DNA from: Nocardioides hwasunensis
GTDB taxonomy: Bacteria > Actinomycetota > Actinomycetes > Propionibacteriales > Nocardioidaceae
DNA: 64,000 bases
Assembly: GCF_014779665.1 (NCBI RefSeq)
Contig: NZ_JACXYY010000010.1
Span: 62,001-126,000 of the forward strand
Direction of reading: 5' to 3'
Position numbers and translations under genes: made by a program. The notes below the pieces were generated by a model. The model had not been told where the DNA came from. It ran no database searches and saw nothing but the letters and a program-made list of their open reading frames with translations. Positions 59,959 through 64,000 of this stretch are shown here, piece after piece. How positions within the stretch are numbered: position 1 is the first letter of the stretch; every line of letters starts with the position of its first letter.

Positions 59959-60717
59959 TCACGGCTGCCCACCGTCCACGGCGATGACCGCGCCGGTGGT
60001 GTAGCTCGACGCGTCGGAGGCCAGGTAGAGGGCCGTTCCGACGATCTCCTCGGGCGCGCCTCCACGACCGAGGGCGAAGGTCCGGCTGCGCTCCGCGAAC
60101 ACCTCGGCGTCCCACGCCTTGCTGATGTCGGTGAGGAACGTGCCGGCCATGATCGCGTTCACCCGCACGGCGGGTCCGTAGGTGTGCGCCAGCCCGGTGG
60201 TCAAGGCGTTGAGACCGGCCTTGGCGGCCGCGTACGGGAGGATGTGCGGCCGCGGGCGGACGGCCCCCATGCTCGTGATGTTGATGATCGACCCGCCGGA
60301 CCGGGCGGCCATCCGCCCACCGACGAGCACCGCGAGCCGGAACGGCCCCTTGAGGTTGACGTCGACGACCTTGTCGAACAGCGCCTCGGTGATGTCGCCC
60401 GCCGAGTCGTAGACAGGAGACATCCCCGCGTTGTTGACCAGGACGTCGACGGGACCGAGCTCGCGCTCCACCTCGTCCACGAACGGCTCGAGCGCGTCCC
60501 AGTCGCCCACGTGGAGCCCGAGCCCCAGCGTCCGCGCCCCGGTCGCGTCCGCGACGTCGCGGGCCACGTCCACGCAGGATGCCGCGTCCCTGCTGGCGAC
60601 CACCACGGAGGCGCCGGCCTCGGCGAAGGCCTGCACCATCGCGCGCCCGAGGCCGCGGCTTCCGCCCGTCACCACGATGACGCGACCCGTCAGGTCGAAC
60701 AGCGACTCCGTGCTCAT
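59959..60717 (-). CDS. Short-chain dehydrogenase/reductase
   Basis: 252 residues. Rossmann VVTGGSRGLGRAM (GxxxGxG), NNAGMSPV, active-site Ser in INITSMGA and YAAAK near residues 150-160, ending VDGG. It oxidises or reduces a hydroxyl/keto group with NAD(P). It runs with the Rieske and amidohydrolase genes on the minus strand. Confidence 0.9.
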   Translation of the reverse strand: MSTESLFDLTGRVIVVTGGSRGLGRAMVQAFAEAGASVVVASRDAASCVDVARDVADATGARTLGLGLHVGDWDALEPFVDEVERELGPVDVLVNNAGMSPVYDSAGDITEALFDKVVDVNLKGPFRLAVLVGGRMAARSGGSIINITSMGAVRPRPHILPYAAAKAGLNALTTGLAHTYGPAVRVNAIMAGTFLTDISKAWDAEVFAERSRTFALGRGGAPEEIVGTALYLASDASSYTTGAVIAVDGGQP

Positions 60718-60762
60718 GCGTGTCCTCTCGTCGTCTTCATGGTCGTCTCCGCAGCTCGTGGC

Positions 60763-61125
60763 TCATCGTGCCCGGGTCCCTCGCCCCGTGCCGGTACGAC
60801 GACCCGCCCAGGGCAGCAGGTCCACGGCGACGGGCGGCTCCCCCTCGGGGTCTCCCAGGCCGTCGGCGGTGATGCCGATGCGGACGAACCGCACCGTGAC
60901 ACCGAGCCGGTCGGCGGCGCGCTCCGCCGGGCGAGAGGCCAACCCCCGCGCGGCGTCGTCCTCACGGGGCACATCGACGCGGTAGACCGAGCGCTCACCG
61001 GGACCACCGACACGCACCGTGAGCACCTCGCGGTGGCCGAAGAGCTCCTCGGCGATCTCGACCGCCTGCTCGCGCCGGTCGACCTCGAACTCCGCGGTCA
61101 CCGTCGCCACGTCCCACTCGTGCAC
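60763..61125 (-). CDS. Hypothetical protein
   Basis: 120 residues, between the SDR and the Rieske gene (12 bp from it), same strand. No recognised domain. It is rich in Arg, Glu, Val and Gly; the pattern EFEVDRREQAVEIAEELFGHREVLTVRVGG could form an alpha/beta unit, and the C-terminal 15 residues are basic. Overlapping alternative frames exist, so the gene call is cautious. Its position suggests a partner of the Rieske protein or SDR, but nothing in the sequence shows this. Confidence 0.45.
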   Translation of the reverse strand: MHEWDVATVTAEFEVDRREQAVEIAEELFGHREVLTVRVGGPGERSVYRVDVPREDDAARGLASRPAERAADRLGVTVRFVRIGITADGLGDPEGEPPVAVDLLPWAGRRTGTGRGTRAR

Positions 61126-61137
61126 TCCCCACGCGCC

Positions 61138-61527
61138 CTAGAGGTAGGCGACGACGTCGTCGCCCTCCACCAGCACCTCGTAGGAGCGGACCCGCATCCT
61201 GTCGGGATCGCTGACCGCACGGCCGTCGGTCAGACGGAACTTGTAGCCGTGCCACGGGCAGATGACCACGCGATGGTCTGCGTCGTCACCGCTGTAGTCG
61301 TAGGTGTGCGGCTCGGAGGGCAGCATGTAGCCCTGGACCCTTCCGAAGCAGAGCGGTGCCCCGTGGTGGGGGCAGACGTTGCGCACCAGGTGCAGGCGAC
61401 CCTGGTCGTTGATCAGCGCGTACGACCGCCCCTCGACAGTCACCTCGGTGTTCGTCCCGGGCGGCAGCTCCTCGAGCGTGGACAGGACGCGCCTCGTCCC
61501 GCGTCGCTGGGCGCGATCGATGGTCAT
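61138..61527 (-). CDS. Rieske [2Fe-2S] protein with long loop
   Basis: 129 residues. The cluster ligands are VCPHHG (Cys52, His54) and ICPWHGYKF (Cys90, His93). In standard Rieske ferredoxins the two pairs are about 16-17 residues apart; here 35 residues separate His54 and Cys90, including a Tyr/Asp/His-rich segment. It should carry electrons to or act beside an oxygenase; no oxygenase gene is in the window. Ribosome spacing and a 9-bp gap place it in the operon with the amidohydrolase. Confidence 0.85.
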   Translation of the reverse strand: MTIDRAQRRGTRRVLSTLEELPPGTNTEVTVEGRSYALINDQGRLHLVRNVCPHHGAPLCFGRVQGYMLPSEPHTYDYSGDDADHRVVICPWHGYKFRLTDGRAVSDPDRMRVRSYEVLVEGDDVVAYL

Positions 61528-61536
61528 CGCCCGCCC

Positions 61537-62673
61537 TCAGAGCCGGTCGCCGTAGAGCTTGGCCGGGTTGTCGTGGCAGATCTTCTGCAGCAACCCCCGG
61601 TCGATGCCGGCGAGCGCGAGCTTCGGGTCGTCGAAGTCCCAGTGCGGGTAGTCGCTGCTGAAGATCAGGGTCTCGTCCGCGTAGACCATCTCGAGCAGGG
61701 TCGCGAGGTGCTCGCGTCGGTGCGGCTCGATCATCGGCTGCGTCGTGAAGCGGACGTTGCTGCGGATGTAGGAGCTTGGCGCCTTCTTGAGCCACGGGAC
61801 CTCGTCGCCGAGGCCCTTGTGGTCGCGGTCGAGCTTCCACATGATCTCGGCCGCCCAGGCGAAGCCCCCCTCGCAGATGACGTACATCAGGTCGGGGAAC
61901 CTCTCGAAGACGCCGTGGCAGACCAGGCTCAGCAGGTTGGACTGGTGGATCTGCGCGAGGGCCGTGTGCCACTCGATGTAGTAGGTCGGCGTGCCAGCCA
62001 TCCGAGGAGCCTGGGCGAACACGTTCTCCGTGCCGCTGGGGTGCACCATGATCGGCAGGCCGTGCCTCTGCGCGGCCTCGTAGATCGGGTAGTAGTGCCG
62101 ATCACCGTGGAGGATCGTGTGGAGGGGGAGGAAGATCGACGTGATGCCCGGGCGTCCCTGGACGCGCTCGATCTCCTTCACCGCCAGGCTGGGGTCCTGA
62201 GGGGCGACGGCCAGCGCACCGCGGAAGCGCGGGTCGACTGCGAGCCACTGCTCGCACATCCAGTCGTTGTAGGCCGACGCGACCGTGGCGGCCACGTCGG
62301 GATCGGGGAAGGCGCCGATGCCGAACAGCTGACCGGCGATCAGGATGCCCTTGTCGATGCCGTGCCCGTCGAAGAGCTGTCGTGCCGAGAAGACCGCGTC
62401 CGTCGCCGGCGCCTCGCCGTCGTGCACGGCGTCCTCGCGATAGGCGCCTGCGGAGTTGATGTAGAGGTAGTCGAGGGGCAGGACGTACTGGGCGGCCGCG
62501 AAGCGACTGGCCCACGAGGCCTCACCACCGATGCCGAGCTTTCGCTGCCAGGCCTCGGTCATGTAGGGCTTGAGGTCGCGCAGCCCGTCCTTGAAGTTCG
62601 GGTGGACGTCGCTGTCGATGATGCCCGTGATCCCGCGAGCACCCGTGGGGCGCTCGGTCTCGGTGGCGGTCAT
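61537..62673 (-). CDS. Amidohydrolase_2 family protein (decarboxylase-like)
   Basis: 378 residues. N-terminal IIDSDVHPNF (HxH-like metal site), later IMVHPSG, SSDYPHWDFDDPK and the NPAKLYGDRL ending typical of the amidohydrolase_2/ACMSD group. Longer than the copy at 48481. GGAGG lies 7 nt upstream of the ATG. Its promoter is clear at 62704-62732. It may hydrolyse or decarboxylate a ring-derived acid, upstream of the Rieske and SDR steps. Confidence 0.85.
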   Translation of the reverse strand: MTATETERPTGARGITGIIDSDVHPNFKDGLRDLKPYMTEAWQRKLGIGGEASWASRFAAAQYVLPLDYLYINSAGAYREDAVHDGEAPATDAVFSARQLFDGHGIDKGILIAGQLFGIGAFPDPDVAATVASAYNDWMCEQWLAVDPRFRGALAVAPQDPSLAVKEIERVQGRPGITSIFLPLHTILHGDRHYYPIYEAAQRHGLPIMVHPSGTENVFAQAPRMAGTPTYYIEWHTALAQIHQSNLLSLVCHGVFERFPDLMYVICEGGFAWAAEIMWKLDRDHKGLGDEVPWLKKAPSSYIRSNVRFTTQPMIEPHRREHLATLLEMVYADETLIFSSDYPHWDFDDPKLALAGIDRGLLQKICHDNPAKLYGDRL

Positions 62674-62703
62674 GGTGAATCCCTTCCTCCGATGTTTCAG
62701 TCA

Positions 62704-62732
62704 ATACTATGCGCATGGTTAATATGGATCAA
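62704..62732 (-). promoter_or_regulatory. Promoter of amidohydrolase-Rieske-SDR operon
   Basis: TTGATC (62727-62732) and TAGTAT (62704-62709) with a 17-bp spacer on the minus strand, just before the leader with GGAGG. The spacer is AT-rich (CATATTAACCATG), and may hold a regulator site. Confidence 0.65.
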
Positions 62733-62740
62733 GCCGCAGG

Positions 62741-63520
62741 TCACGGACGCAGCTGGCTGAGCCCTCCGTCGACCGGCATGACCGTGCCCGTGATCCACCG
62801 GGCCTCGTCGGAGACCAGGAAGGCGGCCGCGGCCGCGATGTCGTCGGGCCGCCCCATGCCCAGCGGGATGCTCGCGGCCCGTGCCTCGAGGCCGGCTTCG
62901 ACATCGGCGCCGAACCGCTCGTCGTAGGCCTGCTGCACCAACGGTGTGAGGACCGTGCCGGGCGCGATCGCGTTGATCCGGATCCCGAGGTGGGCGTAGT
63001 CCCGGGCCACCTGGCGGGCCAGACCGATGATGCCGCTCTTGGCGGCCGAGTAGGCGGGCGTGTTGGGAAGTCCCACGAGGCCTGCCGCACTCGCCTGCAT
63101 GACGATGCTCCCTCCCGGGCGCTCCACCAGGTGCCGCAGGGCAGCCCGGGTGGTGAGGAAGGTACCCGTGAGGTGGACCGCGATGATCCGCTCCCACGAC
63201 GCGAGCTCGAGCCCACGAGCGGCACCCTCGCCCGCTATCCCGGCATTGGCGACCACCGCGTCGAGCCCACCCAGACGATCGGCGGCGACGTCGACCGCTG
63301 CGTCCGTCGCCGCCTCGTCGGTGACGTCGAAGGCCAGCGCCACCGATCGGCCGCCGGCGGACGTGATGAGCTCGCTCGTCTCCCGCGCCGAGTCCTCGGA
63401 CAGGTCGCAGCACGCGACCGCCGCGCCGCCGCGCGCGAGGCGCTCGGCGATGCTCCGTCCCAGCCCCGATCCGGCCCCGGTGACGAGTGCGACCTTGCCG
63501 GCCAGCTCCTGTGTGCTCAT
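62741..63520 (-). CDS. Short-chain dehydrogenase/reductase (second copy)
   Basis: 259 residues. VALVTGAGSGLGRSIA, DAVVANAGIAGEG, Ser in VMQASAAGLVG and YSAAK catalytic site, ending VDGGLSQLRP. Oxidoreductase of the classical SDR type; cofactor by pattern NAD. GGGAGC ribosome site 7 nt before the ATG. Follows the TRAP binding-protein gene on the same strand (58 bp gap). Confidence 0.9.
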   Translation of the reverse strand: MSTQELAGKVALVTGAGSGLGRSIAERLARGGAAVACCDLSEDSARETSELITSAGGRSVALAFDVTDEAATDAAVDVAADRLGGLDAVVANAGIAGEGAARGLELASWERIIAVHLTGTFLTTRAALRHLVERPGGSIVMQASAAGLVGLPNTPAYSAAKSGIIGLARQVARDYAHLGIRINAIAPGTVLTPLVQQAYDERFGADVEAGLEARAASIPLGMGRPDDIAAAAAFLVSDEARWITGTVMPVDGGLSQLRP

Positions 63521-63578
63521 GAGGCTCCCTCTCGATGGATGGTGGACGGACTCCGAGGTGTCCCGGCGCCCGCGACGA

Positions 63579-64000
63579 TCAACCTGCGGCGCAGGCAGCC
63601 TCGGGCAGCTCGAAGTCGGGGAACTGCTCCTCGGCGACACCGACGGCCTCGCGGTACTCGGCGATCAGTGCCTTCCCGTCGACACCTGCCTTCTCGGCGT
63701 CGGCGACCCAACCGGCCTCGATGTCGCCGCCCGCGAGGTCGGCGAGCTCGGCCATCTCCTCGTCGGAGAAGACCGACGTGGTGCCACCCGACTCCTGGAT
63801 GGCCGCGCAGGAGGCGTCGTTGAAGGTGGGCTCGATCTCGGCCTGCTTCGCGGGCATCTCGGCGCTGACCTCGAGCATGACCATGCGCTGCTCCTCGGTG
63901 AGGGACTCCCACCCGTCCACGCTCATCGCCAGTGCGTTGGCCGTCGACACACCGGTGCCGGTGGCCGTGTAGTGCGAGGCCACCTCGGGGAACTTCAGCG
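63579..64000 (-). CDS. TRAP-type solute-binding protein, DctP family (5' part cut by window edge)
   Basis: Open frame continues past the right edge, so only the C-terminal 140 residues are visible. LKFPEVASHYTATGTG and NALAMSVDGWESLTEEQRMVMLEVSAEMPA match the C-terminal lobe of DctP-family TRAP solute-binding proteins that capture carboxylates in the periplasm or outside the membrane. The membrane subunits DctQ/DctM would lie beyond the edge. It should supply a carboxylate to the catabolic operons to its left. Confidence 0.75.
   Translation of the reverse strand, partial: LKFPEVASHYTATGTGVSTANALAMSVDGWESLTEEQRMVMLEVSAEMPAKQAEIEPTFNDASCAAIQESGGTTSVFSDEEMAELADLAGGDIEAGWVADAEKAGVDGKALIAEYREAVGVAEEQFPDFELPEAACAAG

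Noticed and set aside
60714..61013. Alternative 99-residue reading frame on the minus strand
   Set aside because: It overlaps the 120-residue frame, has a Cys/Pro/Arg-rich composition typical of a shifted frame, and starts inside the other gene.

Overview
The window is a GC-rich actinobacterial chromosome segment. GTG and TTG starts are frequent, genes are tightly packed with ATGA/GTGA stop-start overlaps, and many starts look leaderless. These traits, and copies of a 'gctggtcgagcagcgaggaacgagcg' intergenic repeat of the kind I know from Nocardioides-like genomes, suggest a member of the Nocardioidaceae; this placement is an inference. No tRNA, rRNA, CRISPR array or insertion sequence was found, and no gap between genes exceeds about 135 bases.

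Left edge (1-4314, all on the minus strand): the 5' part of a secreted reprolysin-like zinc metallopeptidase, an MFS exporter, and a glycine-rich exported protein with a twin-arginine-like signal.

Centre (about 4439-41333): a large cell-surface glycan locus. It holds a membrane acyltransferase, a MauE-thioredoxin fusion, about fifteen glycosyltransferases (GT2, GT4, GT-B, two GT11 fucosyltransferase-like, GT87, GT32/DXD-like, CgeB-like), three methyltransferases (two FkbM type), a PIG-L deacetylase with a WbqC-like partner, a PglK/MsbA-type ABC exporter, a left-handed beta-helix acyltransferase, a nonulosonic (sialic-acid-like) acid synthase and its CMP-transferase, an O-antigen ligase/polymerase-like protein, a polyprenyl glycosylphosphotransferase, and a Wzz-BY-kinase fusion. 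Together they can start a repeat unit on undecaprenyl phosphate, extend and decorate it, export it, polymerise or ligate it and control chain length. The block ends in a small cassette (nucleotidyltransferase, PqqD-like, VanZ-like, HprK-like kinase) of unknown job.

Right (41387-64000, almost all minus strand): an acyl-CoA catabolic island. It has three acyl-CoA dehydrogenases, four enoyl-CoA hydratases, two thiolases, two 3-hydroxyacyl-CoA dehydrogenases, two AMP-forming acyl-CoA ligases, a thiolase-fold lipid-transfer protein next to a DUF35 protein (probably an aldolase pair), two amidohydrolases, a Rieske protein, two SDRs, a GntR/FadR regulator and the C-terminal part of a TRAP-type solute-binding protein. 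Two 296-aa paralogues of a family I do not recognise each sit just upstream of an enoyl-CoA hydratase. Promoters in the island carry AT-rich, partly palindromic sites, including a perfect 18-bp palindrome over one -10 box. The substrate is not identifiable from sequence; import by TRAP, CoA activation, beta-oxidation-type steps and an aldol or thiolytic cleavage are the readable logic.
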